The notes under the pieces: generated by a model
Databases searched by the model: none
What the model was told of the DNA's origin: nothing
What the model saw: only the letters and a program-made list of their open reading frames with translations
From: an uncultured Opitutaceae bacterium
GTDB lineage: Bacteria > Verrucomicrobiota > Verrucomicrobiia > Opitutales > Opitutaceae
NCBI GenBank assembly: GCA_937902925.1
Contig: CALFNN010000059.1
Span: 1-64,000, forward strand
Direction: 5' to 3'
Length of the DNA stretch: 64,000 nt
Translations under genes and position numbers: made by a program
Part shown: positions 43,357 through 52,018 of the stretch, one piece after another
Numbering within the stretch: position 1 is the first letter of the stretch
Layout of the letters: each line of letters begins with the position of its first letter

Positions 43357-46317
43357 TCAGTAAGTTTTTTTCAGGCTGACAAACCAGAAGCGGCCCTCGG
43401 GCCGGCCGATGAAACGCTGGTCGTAGCCCACGCCATCGTCGAAGAGCGGCGGCGACTGGTTGAAGACGTTATCGACGCCGATGGTGACACGCGTGTTCTC
43501 GGTCCACGGGATGCGCCCCGGCGGAAGATCGTAGCCGATGAAGAGGCCGGTGTTCTGGGAGGCATCGACCTCGTAGCCGTTGCGGACAAAATCGCCGTAG
43601 GGACCGATGTAGTAGTCGGTGACGCCGGCCGTCCACGCCTTGCGCGTCCAGATGAGGCTCGCGGAGGCGCGGAGGCGGGGCAGCGCGTCCTGACCGGCCT
43701 GGTTGAGCAGCGTCGTCGTGCGCGTGTAGCCGTAGAACGAGAGATAGAACGCGGCGGCGCGGAGGCTGAAACGGCCATACTCCGGGGAACTCTTGGTGTA
43801 GTTGATCTCGAAGTCGTAACCCTCGACCTTTTGGCGCGCGAGGTTGACGACGAGATCGTAGATGGAGCGGATGCGCCCCGGCACGATGAAGCTCTGGCCG
43901 GGCAGCAGGAAACCGAAGGTGCCGTTGGGACCGGCAAGGATCGGAATCGCGGCGCCGGAGCGGTTGGTGTAGAGTTCGGGCTGCGGATCGCGCACGATGA
44001 AATCGGACGTGCCGCCGCCGACCTCGTTGAGCCGGATGAACGTCGTGCCGAGCGTCGAGATCACATTGTCCTGCTCGATGTGAAAAAAGGTGGCGCCGAG
44101 CGACAGGCCCTTGAGCGGCTTGAGCGGGACGTCGTAGACAAAGCCGTATTGGCAGGTGCGCGCGATTTCGGGCGTGAGGGTGGGATTGCCGACGGAGCGG
44201 ACGAGGCGCTGCGTGGCCGGGCCGTCGAACGGGTCGCCGGTGAGCGCCTGCGGCCGGCGGTAGTCGGCGAGATTGTTGACGAGCGATTCGTGAATGCCGC
44301 CATAGAGCTGCGGCAGGCTGGGCGCGCGAAACGACTCGGTGTAGGAGCCGCGCAACACGAGGTCGCGGAACGGCTGGTAGCGGAGGCCGACGTAGGGCTT
44401 GGTGCCGCTGTTGTAGCCGTCGCTGAAATCCTCGTAACGCGCGGCGAGGCTGAGGTCGGCCTTGTAGAGGAGCCGGTGCTGCGCGGGCTTGACGAGCGGG
44501 AGGCGCAGCTCGGCGGCGACCGACTTCACGGTGCGCTGCGCGTCGATCGGGTCGCTGAGCCGGACCTGCGCGACGACATCGTCGAGCGTGCTGGAGAGAT
44601 CGTCGTTGCGCTCGCCGAAGCGTTCGTGGCGCCACTCGGTGTAAAACGCGCCGCCGACCGTGCCGGAGGGAAGATCGAAAAGGTCGCCGGAAATTTTCGC
44701 GTCGCCGAGCGAGAGATCGGCGTAGCCGCCCTGCAGGGTCGAGGCGCGGATGCGGTCGAGCGTGGCGGGGTTGTTCTTGAAACCGGGGCCGCCGAAGATG
44801 TTCAGGGCGTCGGGCGTGTTCAACGCGAGCGCGGCGCGGAGGCGGCTTTCGGAAATCATGTTCGACGAGCGGTCGGTCGAGTCGTCCTGCCCGTAACTGT
44901 AGCCGACGTCCCAGTCCCACCGGTCGCGGAGCGTGCCCTTGGTGCCGGCGAGGAAGTGCGCGGTCTGGTTCGTGACGTCGCTCTTGCGCGCCCCGAGATC
45001 GACGGGCCGGTAGTCGAACGCGACATCGACGCCGAACGGGTTCCAATAGTTGGTGCGTGGCACGTAAATTTGGTTGTCGTCGACGGTCGTGACCGGCGGC
45101 GGGGCGAGCTCGATGTGCGACTGGTTCCGCTGGAGCGAGGCCTCCGCGTAGAACGTGAGGTCCTTCGAGAAATCGTAATTGAACGTGCTGTAGATGCCGC
45201 GGCGCTTGATTTCCGGCGTGAGCCAGACGAAGTCCTGGAAGTTGAAAAGATTGGAGGGATTGCTCTGCGGCGTGAGGACCTGCGGCCCGTAGGTGGCGGC
45301 GAGGCTGGCGTTGAACTGGCCGCCGCTCCCGGTTTGCGGGGGATTGGTGAAGGCGGGCGTGGCCGAGGTGAGCGTGCCGATGGGCGTGCCGCCCGTGCCC
45401 GGCAGCCGCTGGATCAGGATGCCCGTCGGCAGGCCGGGGATATTGACGCCGTTGATGCCGTTGAACTGGAACCCGAAGACGCCGTTGATCCGCGCCTGCG
45501 GGCCGGTGCCGGAGCGAAGGTCGTAGAAGCCGCCGGCGACGTTGGCGGCGTATTTCGGATCCTTGGCGGCGTAGCGTGCGGAAAGATCGGCGTTGGCGGC
45601 GAAGTCGGTGTCGGTCGCCGTGAGGGCGTTGCGACTGTAATAGCTGAGGCCGACGGTCGCGTGCGCCTTGCCCGACGAGGTGCCGCCGAAAAACGACGCG
45701 GACTTTTCGCCGACGTCGGTGCGCGCCGAGTTGCCATAATAGAAATCGAGTTCGGCGCCGTTGTAGTCCTTGCGCAGAATGACGTTCACGACGCCGGCGG
45801 TCGCGTCGGCGCCGTAGATGGCGGAGGCGCCGTCCTTGAGGACCTCGACGCGCTCGATCATCGCGAGAGGAAAACGGTTGATGTCGACAAAGGTCACACC
45901 GCCGGAGTCGCGCCCGGTGAGGACGGCGCGGCGGCCGTTGACGATGAGGAGGGTGTTGTTGGCGCCGAGGTCGCGGAGGTTGAGCGCGGTGGAGCCGCGG
46001 ACGGCGGCGGTGGTGCCGTTTTCGTTGATCGTGCCGAAACCGGCTTCAGGCGCGTCGCGGAGTGCGTCGGTCAATGTGGCGCGGCCGGTCGCCTCGATGT
46101 CGGCGCGCGTGATGATCTTGATGGGCGAAGGGCCCTCGGCATCGGTGCGCTTGATGCGGGAGCCGGTGACCTCGACGGGCGCGAGTTTGGCGGGCTCGGG
46201 CGCCGGGGCAGGCTTCGCCGGTGCGGGCGGCGGCGTCGCGGTCGCGGGCGGAGACGAGGGCGCGGTCTGGGCCGCGAGCGTGCCAAGGCTGAGGATCAAG
46301 GGAACTAACCAACGCAT
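43357..46317 (-). CDS. large TonB-dependent outer membrane receptor
   Basis: This is a 986-residue receptor starting at the ATG at 46317. After the signal peptide MRWLVPLILSLGTLAAQ comes a Pro/Ala-rich linker, then the TonB-box region and plug: LAPVEVTGSRIKRTDAEGPSPIKIITRADIEATG, TLLIVNGRRAV, and VEVLKDGASAIYGADATAGVVNVILRKDY. A long barrel with extended loops follows and ends WFVSLKKTY. The plug is of the GSRIKR...GASAIYGADA class common in peptide and polysaccharide receptors of Gammaproteobacteria and Verrucomicrobiota. It is divergent from a secreted S9 peptidase, so peptide uptake is a reasonable guess. Confidence 0.93.
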   Translation of the reverse strand: MRWLVPLILSLGTLAAQTAPSSPPATATPPPAPAKPAPAPEPAKLAPVEVTGSRIKRTDAEGPSPIKIITRADIEATGRATLTDALRDAPEAGFGTINENGTTAAVRGSTALNLRDLGANNTLLIVNGRRAVLTGRDSGGVTFVDINRFPLAMIERVEVLKDGASAIYGADATAGVVNVILRKDYNGAELDFYYGNSARTDVGEKSASFFGGTSSGKAHATVGLSYYSRNALTATDTDFAANADLSARYAAKDPKYAANVAGGFYDLRSGTGPQARINGVFGFQFNGINGVNIPGLPTGILIQRLPGTGGTPIGTLTSATPAFTNPPQTGSGGQFNASLAATYGPQVLTPQSNPSNLFNFQDFVWLTPEIKRRGIYSTFNYDFSKDLTFYAEASLQRNQSHIELAPPPVTTVDDNQIYVPRTNYWNPFGVDVAFDYRPVDLGARKSDVTNQTAHFLAGTKGTLRDRWDWDVGYSYGQDDSTDRSSNMISESRLRAALALNTPDALNIFGGPGFKNNPATLDRIRASTLQGGYADLSLGDAKISGDLFDLPSGTVGGAFYTEWRHERFGERNDDLSSTLDDVVAQVRLSDPIDAQRTVKSVAAELRLPLVKPAQHRLLYKADLSLAARYEDFSDGYNSGTKPYVGLRYQPFRDLVLRGSYTESFRAPSLPQLYGGIHESLVNNLADYRRPQALTGDPFDGPATQRLVRSVGNPTLTPEIARTCQYGFVYDVPLKPLKGLSLGATFFHIEQDNVISTLGTTFIRLNEVGGGTSDFIVRDPQPELYTNRSGAAIPILAGPNGTFGFLLPGQSFIVPGRIRSIYDLVVNLARQKVEGYDFEINYTKSSPEYGRFSLRAAAFYLSFYGYTRTTTLLNQAGQDALPRLRASASLIWTRKAWTAGVTDYYIGPYGDFVRNGYEVDASQNTGLFIGYDLPPGRIPWTENTRVTIGVDNVFNQSPPLFDDGVGYDQRFIGRPEGRFWFVSLKKTY

Positions 46318-46423
46318 GCGAAATGAGACGAATCGGGCAGGAGGCTTAGCAACGAGATTTCGGTGGCCACGGCGAAAATTTGACCTTCCCTTGCCAACCC
46401 GCCGCGGTCGCGGCAACGAAACC
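46318..46423. promoter_or_regulatory. divergent promoter region between TonB receptor and S9 peptidase
   Basis: This 106-base region separates the two start codons, so both promoters must lie here or overlap the genes. It is less GC-rich near AGCAACGAGATTTCGG and AAAATTTGACC. I cannot assign -10 and -35 boxes with confidence. Confidence 0.4.
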
Positions 46424-48508
46424 ATGATGTCCTGGAGAACCCGATCGACCGTATTGCTCGTGTTGCTCGTGTTGCTCGCGTTGCGCGCGGGTGCCGCGGT
46501 GCCGCCGGTTATCCCGGTCGAGACCTTGTTCGCGGATCCGGAGATGCGGGCCGTGCAGATTTCGCCGACCGGGCGCTACCTGACGTTTCTCGCGCCGCAC
46601 AACCGGCGGATGAACCTGGCGATCCGCGACCGGGAGACGAAGCAGACGCGCTGGCTCACGAACATGACGCAGGAGAGCGTGGTGTTCTACGCCTGGGCCA
46701 AGCCGGACCGGATCGTGTTTTCGCAGCAGCTGGCGGGGCGGGAGTCGTATGGATTCTACGCGATCGATCCCGACGGGAAAAACCTGACGATCGTCCGGCA
46801 GTTGATGCAGGTCGACGACAGCGAACGGCTCGGCGACTACGACATGCCGCGCGATTTCATCAGCCTGCTGCCACACGACAAGGACTCCGTCCTGATGATG
46901 CAGACCCGGGGAAATTCCGGGCTCGCCGATCCGATCCGCGTGAATCTGCGCACCGGGAAGACGATTCCGGTCGAACTCAACGACATCAACGCCCGCGCGT
47001 GGATCACCGACGGGAACGGGGTGCTGCGGGTGGCGCTGTGCACGGACTTCGCCGGACCGGTGCGCGTCCTCTACCGTTCGAACGAGAAGGCCGCATGGCA
47101 GACGCTGGCCGAATACCGCAACGAACTCTCGCTGATTTTTCCCGAGGCGTCGCCGGTCGAGCCGCACTGGAAGCCGATCTGTTTCGCGAAAGACAACCGC
47201 ACGCTTTATGTGCTCTCGTTCCTCGAGCACGACACCGGCGCGATCCGCACCTACGATCCGGAAACGAGGACGATGGGCCCGGTGATTTTCGCCGATCCGC
47301 GGTTCGAGCCGGGCGACCGGCTGGCGAACTACCGGTCGGGCGGACTCGGCTCGCGCGCGGCGTTCGGCGGATTGGAGCTCGACGCGGACGGCAAGCTGGT
47401 CGGGGTCGACTATCTCGCGGAGAAACCGGTCACACGCTGGATCGATCCGGTGGCGGCGCAGCAGGCGCGCGATCTCGATGCGGCGTTGCCGGGCTCGCTG
47501 AATCGCGTCGTGAGCAAGACGGAGGACGGAAAGCTGATGGTCGTGCTCGCGGCGGGCGATCGCGACCCGGGCACGTTTTACCTCTACGACGCGGCGAAAG
47601 AGGAGCTGTCGTTCCTCGGCCAGCCCTGCCCGGCGATCAAACCGGCGGAGATGGCGGAGATGCGGTCGATTTCGTTTGCGGCGCGCGACGGGGCGACGAT
47701 CCCGGGTTACCTCACGCTGCCGCCGGGACGCGGGGAGAAAAACCTGCCGATGATCGTGGTGCCGCACGGCGGGCCGTTCGGGCCGCGCGACGTCTGGGGC
47801 TACGATCCCGAGGTGCAGTTCCTGGCGAACCGCGGCTATGCGGTGCTGCAGGTGAACTTTCGCGGCTCGGGCGGTTACGGGCTCGCGTTCCAGAGCGCCG
47901 GCTACCGGCAATACGGGTTGCGGATGCAGGACGACGTGACGGACGGCGTGAAGTGGGCGGAGGCGCAAGGCATCGCCGATCCGGCGCGCGTGGGGATTTT
48001 CGGTGCGAGCTATGGCGGCTACGTGGTGCTGGCGGGTCTCGCCTTCACGCCGGACCTGTATTGCCTGGGCATCGACTATGTGGGCGTGGCCGATCTCGAC
48101 GAAATGGCGGCGAAGGGCAGCGCGGACTTCAAGCTGCCGCGGCTCATCCGCGACTATTTGAAGATCACCCGGTTCGACGCGGCTGACGACCGCGCGCTGA
48201 TCAAGGCGGAGAATCCCGTCAACTACATCGACCGGATCCGCGCGCCGCTGCTGGCGGCCTACGGGAAAAACGACCCGCGCGTGCGGCTCGAGCACGGCGC
48301 GGCGCTGGAGGCGCAGCTCAATAAATTCGGCAAGACCCACGAATATCTCGTCGAGGAAGGCGAGGGCCACGGCTTCCGCAACGTGGAGCATCGCGTGGAG
48401 TTTTTCCGGAAGGTGGACGAGTTCCTGGCGCGTTACATGAACCCGCCCGAAGGCCGCGTGAAGGTGGGCGAGCCGGTGCCGGTGGAGGAGAAAAAGAGCG
48501 CGGAGTGA
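46424..48508 (+). CDS. secreted S9-family prolyl oligopeptidase-like serine peptidase
   Basis: This 694-residue protein has a signal peptide (RSTVLLVLLVLLALRAGAA). An N-terminal seven-bladed propeller (about 30-420) carries DPP-like segments such as VQISPTGRYLTFLAP and VFYAWAKPDRIVF. The C-terminal alpha/beta-hydrolase domain has PMIVVPHGGPFGPRDVWGYD, VNFRGSGGYG and the nucleophile motif GIFGASYGGYVVL (Ser near residue 529). AAYGKNDPRVRLEHG gives the Asp and EGEGHGFRN the His. It is periplasmic or exported and probably cleaves short peptides. It is divergent from the large TonB receptor, a pairing consistent with peptide scavenging. Confidence 0.93.
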   Translation: MMSWRTRSTVLLVLLVLLALRAGAAVPPVIPVETLFADPEMRAVQISPTGRYLTFLAPHNRRMNLAIRDRETKQTRWLTNMTQESVVFYAWAKPDRIVFSQQLAGRESYGFYAIDPDGKNLTIVRQLMQVDDSERLGDYDMPRDFISLLPHDKDSVLMMQTRGNSGLADPIRVNLRTGKTIPVELNDINARAWITDGNGVLRVALCTDFAGPVRVLYRSNEKAAWQTLAEYRNELSLIFPEASPVEPHWKPICFAKDNRTLYVLSFLEHDTGAIRTYDPETRTMGPVIFADPRFEPGDRLANYRSGGLGSRAAFGGLELDADGKLVGVDYLAEKPVTRWIDPVAAQQARDLDAALPGSLNRVVSKTEDGKLMVVLAAGDRDPGTFYLYDAAKEELSFLGQPCPAIKPAEMAEMRSISFAARDGATIPGYLTLPPGRGEKNLPMIVVPHGGPFGPRDVWGYDPEVQFLANRGYAVLQVNFRGSGGYGLAFQSAGYRQYGLRMQDDVTDGVKWAEAQGIADPARVGIFGASYGGYVVLAGLAFTPDLYCLGIDYVGVADLDEMAAKGSADFKLPRLIRDYLKITRFDAADDRALIKAENPVNYIDRIRAPLLAAYGKNDPRVRLEHGAALEAQLNKFGKTHEYLVEEGEGHGFRNVEHRVEFFRKVDEFLARYMNPPEGRVKVGEPVPVEEKKSAE

Positions 48509-48509
48509 A

Positions 48510-48524
48510 CGGAGCTGCGCTCCG
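48510..48524. terminator. small hairpin between convergent genes
   Basis: CGGAGC-TGC-GCTCCG lies in the 25-base gap between the S9 peptidase stop and the nucleotidyltransferase stop. It could serve both directions, but there is no T-run. Confidence 0.4.
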
Positions 48525-48533
48525 CCGGCTGGC

Positions 48534-49019
48534 TCAGCCTTGTGCGCGTTTGGCGGCGATGGCGCGCAGTTCCTTGGCGGCGAGCAAGTCCTTCTCGCGA
48601 CCGACGGCTTCCTTGGCGACGATCAGATCGTCGAGCGAAATAAAGCGATAAGTCCGGCCATCAACCTCGAGAATTTCTGCATGGGCGGCGAGGCGGTCGA
48701 AATTCCCCAGTCCGAGAACAGTGGAGAGGATGTCAATAACGCCGTGATCGGTCTGAAGGTGGAGGTTTTGCAACGATACGCCGCTTGGCGGATGATCGAG
48801 AAACGACAGGCGTTGCGGGGTCATGCGATGCTTGGGGTTCCAGTCCGCGAGCAGACGGCGAATTTTTTCGACATTGTCGGGCGTCAGGACCGCGCACACA
48901 TCAAGATCGCGCGTCACAAGGGACGAGCCATGGGTCATCGCCGCATAGCCGCCGATGACGACAAACTCCAAGCCGCCGTCGGTCAGTCGTTCAAGCAGAC
49001 CTTGGAAGTCTTGTATCAC
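48534..49019 (-). CDS. nucleotidyltransferase-fold protein
   Basis: This 161-residue protein has an MNT/AbiEii-like nucleotidyltransferase core: LEFVVIGGYAAMTHGSSLVTRDLDVCAVL (about 17-45), with the GG...GS and RDLDV metal-binding positions, and a later Asp in HGVIDILSTVLG. It lacks a large C-terminal domain. Such small NTases act as toxins or antitoxins that modify tRNA or proteins with nucleotides, and some are uncharacterised housekeeping enzymes. Its start overlaps by 29 bases the end of a 64-residue upstream gene on the same strand, a two-gene arrangement resembling toxin-antitoxin modules. Confidence 0.85.
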   Translation of the reverse strand: MIQDFQGLLERLTDGGLEFVVIGGYAAMTHGSSLVTRDLDVCAVLTPDNVEKIRRLLADWNPKHRMTPQRLSFLDHPPSGVSLQNLHLQTDHGVIDILSTVLGLGNFDRLAAHAEILEVDGRTYRFISLDDLIVAKEAVGREKDLLAAKELRAIAAKRAQG

Positions 49020-49185
49020 GTTTGATCCGGGCGCGCTCGAATTTGAGCATCAAGGCGAGCGCCATGTCGTGCTGCCGCCACCGCTCTTCAACGGGCAATG
49101 CCAGATTGGTGTCGATCAAATCCAAATCGAACCCCGCTAACCGCGCCGCTTCGAGGGTTGGGTCAAGTGTGCGGGCGGATTCCAT
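48991..49185 (-). CDS. small protein paired with the nucleotidyltransferase
   Basis: This 64-residue protein starts MESARTLDPTLEAARLAGFDLDLIDTNLALPVEERWRQHD and ends with a basic tail (FERARIKRDTRLPRSA). It has a helical, charged pattern that looks conserved. It overlaps the NTase gene by 29 bases in a different frame, so the two are translationally coupled. It is a candidate partner (toxin, antitoxin or accessory). I know of no named family. Confidence 0.7.
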   Translation of the reverse strand: MESARTLDPTLEAARLAGFDLDLIDTNLALPVEERWRQHDMALALMLKFERARIKRDTRLPRSA

Positions 49186-49211
49186 GAAAGAACATTAGGG
49201 GCTCGAATCAT

Positions 49212-50603
49212 TCACGCCAAGCACGCTTTGAACGCTTCCGTCAGCGCGGATCGGTCGAGGTTCTTGCCGATGAAGACGAGGGTGTTCTGGCGCGGGTCGG
49301 AGCCCCATTCGCGGTCGAACTTCGCATCGAAGAGCATGTGCACGCCTTGGAAGACGAGGCGCTTGTTGCTGCCTTTCACAGCGAGCACGCCTTTCATTCG
49401 GTAGATGTCGGCGCCCTTCGTGCGGAGGAGTTCGCTGATCCAGTCGTTGAGCCGCTTGCCGTCGAGGTCGCCGGGGGTGTTGATCCCGACGGACGTCACG
49501 GCGTCGTTGTGCGTATGCGCGGCGTGGTAATCGCGCTGCCAGCCGGGCTTCGCGGTCTCGCCGATCACGTGGATGTGCAGCGGATCGTGGCCGCAGGACT
49601 CGAAGACGAGGTAGAAGCCGGGCTCCTTGAGCTTGAGCTGGAACTTGCCGTTCCCCTCGGTGAGCAGGAGACGGTGGAGCGTGGCGCCGGGGAGGACGGT
49701 ATCGCCGTTCTTCAAGCGCGATTCCCAGTCGGAGAAGACGAGCACCGCGGCGTCGCGCGCGGCGGTCAGGTCTTTTTCATCGAGGGATTTCACCGGCATG
49801 ACCACGACGTCGAGTTCGTTGGGGTTGCCGTGGTGGTGGTGCTCGTGGCCTTCGTGATCGTGTCCGTGGTCGTGGCCCTCGTGGCCGTGATCGCAATGGC
49901 CGATGACCAGTTCGTGCGTGCCGGCGGGGAGGGCGTAGGCGCCGGCCCACTCGAAGGGATACTCGGGCTCCATGAACTGCGGGTCGAGCTCGGTGGCACG
50001 GGAGAGATTGAATCCGCCGACGTCGAGCACGGCGTCGAGCGGCAGCGCGCAGTTCTGCGTGCGATGGATTTTCGCGACGGCGTTGATGCCGTGAATCCGC
50101 GCCTCGAGCACGTCGAGTTCAGCGGGGGTCACGAGGTCGGTCTTGTTCAGCAGGATCACGTCGGCGAAGCCGATCTGCTTCACGGACTCGTCGCCGGTGT
50201 CGAGATGCTGGAGGACGTGTTTCGCGTCGACGACCGTGACGATGGCGTCGAGGCGGAAGCTCTGCTTCATCTCGTCGTCGGTGAAAAACGTCTGCGCGAC
50301 GGGCGCGGGATTCGCGAGGCCGGTGGTCTCGATGAGGATGCCGTCGAGCTGGTCCTTGCGCTTGAGCAGCCGGCCGAGGATGCGGATGAGGTCGCCGCGG
50401 ACGGAGCAGCAGATGCACCCGTTGTTCATCTCGAACAGCTCTTCATCGCTCGGGATGACGAGCTGGTTGTCGACGCCGACCTCGCCGAATTCGTTTTCGA
50501 TGACGGCGAGTTTCTTGCCGTGGTATTCGGTGAGGATGCGGTTGAGGAGGGTGGTCTTGCCGGAGCCGAGGAAGCCGGTGAGGACGGTGACGGGAATGCT
50601 CAT
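49212..50603 (-). CDS. CobW/COG0523-family GTP-binding metallochaperone
   Basis: This is a 463-residue G3E GTPase starting at the ATG at 50603. The N-terminus has [19 protein letters not shown] (P-loop), [10 protein letters not shown] and the metal-binding CxCC in [11 protein letters not shown] (about 65-75). [13 protein letters not shown] and LLNKTDLV complete the GTPase. A His/Asp/Glu-rich loop (about 223-245, HxH pattern) and a C-terminal CobW_C domain follow. Family members insert or allocate zinc, cobalt or other metals. At over 460 residues it is longer than the usual 320-400, with an added region of about 100 residues containing [20 protein letters not shown]. It lies in the metal-related right half of the window. 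Confidence 0.93.
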   Translation of the reverse strand: MSIPVTVLTGFLGSGKTTLLNRILTEYHGKKLAVIENEFGEVGVDNQLVIPSDEELFEMNNGCICCSVRGDLIRILGRLLKRKDQLDGILIETTGLANPAPVAQTFFTDDEMKQSFRLDAIVTVVDAKHVLQHLDTGDESVKQIGFADVILLNKTDLVTPAELDVLEARIHGINAVAKIHRTQNCALPLDAVLDVGGFNLSRATELDPQFMEPEYPFEWAGAYALPAGTHELVIGHCDHGHEGHDHGHDHEGHEHHHHGNPNELDVVVMPVKSLDEKDLTAARDAAVLVFSDWESRLKNGDTVLPGATLHRLLLTEGNGKFQLKLKEPGFYLVFESCGHDPLHIHVIGETAKPGWQRDYHAAHTHNDAVTSVGINTPGDLDGKRLNDWISELLRTKGADIYRMKGVLAVKGSNKRLVFQGVHMLFDAKFDREWGSDPRQNTLVFIGKNLDRSALTEAFKACLA

Positions 50604-50738
50604 GAACGGAGGACGAGTGAAACGTAACGGGTGACGCGAGGGCAAGCGTGGCGCGGGTGGGGCCGATTGCAAACGGCGCCCGCGCGCCGGGCAGGTGCGG
50701 GCCGGCTGAAAGCACGTCACGCCCGCGCCGCGATCCGG

Positions 50739-51191
50739 TCACCCGGCGTCGTTGGCCTGGTCGATGCTCGTCACCTTGCCGCCGCGGAAGCTCACGCGGA
50801 TGCGTTCCTCTTTTTGCTCGGAATAAAGGTCCTGGTAAACCGGCGTCCAGTAAACGCGGTAGCGATGCAGGCCCGGATCATAGACGACCCAGCGACGGTA
50901 GCCGACATGGGCGCTGCCCTCGTAGCGGTCGTAGTAGGTGTTGTAGATCCACGTCTCGGTCGTGCCGTCGGCCGAGGCGCTCTGGCGTTTGGTGTCGGGC
51001 GCCCCGAGCGCGAGGTAGACCATGGCGGGGGAGAAGCCCAGGTCGATGTCGCCATGCTTGATCTTCGACTGGTCGGTGGGATCGAGACTATTGAACAGCG
51101 GTGCGTTGGCGTGGATGCGACTGTCGATCGAGTCGCAGGCACCGAGCGTGAGGATGACGGATGCGAAAAATAGTTGGGTGAGTGTTTTCAT
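50739..51191 (-). CDS. putative lipoprotein
   Basis: This 150-residue protein (ATG at 51191) has signal peptide MKTLTQLFFASVILTLGAC with the lipobox Cys at position 19. The mature part (FSPAMVYLALGAPDTKRQS, ETWIYNTYYDRYEGSAHVGYRRWVVYD, then KEERIRVSFRGGKVTSID) resembles SmpA/BamE-like small lipoproteins that support outer-membrane assembly, but I would not assign it to BamE. It is monocistronic on this evidence. Confidence 0.75.
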   Translation of the reverse strand: MKTLTQLFFASVILTLGACDSIDSRIHANAPLFNSLDPTDQSKIKHGDIDLGFSPAMVYLALGAPDTKRQSASADGTTETWIYNTYYDRYEGSAHVGYRRWVVYDPGLHRYRVYWTPVYQDLYSEQKEERIRVSFRGGKVTSIDQANDAG

Positions 51192-51378
51192 GGCAACCGG
51201 TTTGACAGCGCCGGCGCGCATCGGGAACGGAAAGTTGCCATGCCAAAATTTCCCGGTCACTCCCGGCAGGAACGCGCCCGTCCCGCCGCGGTCCAAGGAT
51301 TATTCGCGCCCGAAGCGGACGTCGCATGCCGGGAATGGCCGCGCGGGTGCGCCACCCGGTTCGCGGGGCGGCCCCGCC

Positions 51379-51870
51379 TCAATCCTTGTCGTTGCCCTGC
51401 GGAAAATTGAAGGCGACGTGCGTGAAGACCGTGCCGCGGATGTCGAGGCTCGTGAGCACGGCATCGAAGCTCCTCGTCGCCTTCAGCCAGCCGGCCGACG
51501 CCTCGAATAGCGACGTGTCGCCGACGGTCTCGCCGGTGGCGGGGTCCGCGATCGCGCGAAACACGAGGGTCTGCGGCTGGCCACCGACGGTGGCGACGGC
51601 CTCGAAGGACGGCTGTTTGCTCCGGATGAAATTCTCCATCTCGCCGTCGAGCACGTAGGCGTCGAGCTTGCCGGCCGCGGGATCGAGAACGAGTTCGAGG
51701 TGGTAAATCTCGTCACCCAGCACGACGGGCGTGCCGCCGTGGGGCGGATGATGCTCGTGCTTCGCGACCGGGGCATCGGCCGGTGGCGTTGGGCCGGTGC
51801 CGCTCCGGGAGCAGCCGGCGAGAACCGCGAGGAGGAAAATGGCGGCGGCCGCGCGCCGGGCGAAATTCAT
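51379..51870 (-). CDS. His-rich lipoprotein linked to metal efflux
   Basis: This is a 163-residue protein (ATG at 51870) with lipobox LAVLAGC (Cys 20). A His cluster KHEHHPPHGGTPVVLGDEIYHLELVLD follows at about 35-60. The remainder is beta-rich (KLDAYVLDGEMENFIRSKQPSFEAV, then FTHVAFNFPQ). Proteins with the HGG...LG...HLELV pattern are often encoded near RND and CopA-type metal systems. A periplasmic metal-binding role is inferred. It is divergent from the protease gene at 52019. Confidence 0.75.
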   Translation of the reverse strand: MNFARRAAAAIFLLAVLAGCSRSGTGPTPPADAPVAKHEHHPPHGGTPVVLGDEIYHLELVLDPAAGKLDAYVLDGEMENFIRSKQPSFEAVATVGGQPQTLVFRAIADPATGETVGDTSLFEASAGWLKATRSFDAVLTSLDIRGTVFTHVAFNFPQGNDKD

Positions 51871-52018
51871 GACCGCGGACCCTAGTGGCCGGGGGTCGGT
51901 TTCGCCAGCGCCAAGCGCGGAAATTTTCAAAACTGTAAGGTTCCGGCAAGCGCCCGGAAGGGCGGGTATGCGACTGTGGGCTCACTTCAAAACAGAAGCC
52001 TCAACCAAAATATCAGTC

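Noticed and set aside
43330-46308. A 992-codon open frame on the plus strand opposite the large TonB receptor
   Set aside because: The composition is Glu/Arg/Val/Gly-biased and there is no motif. The receptor on the minus strand has a full plug and barrel.
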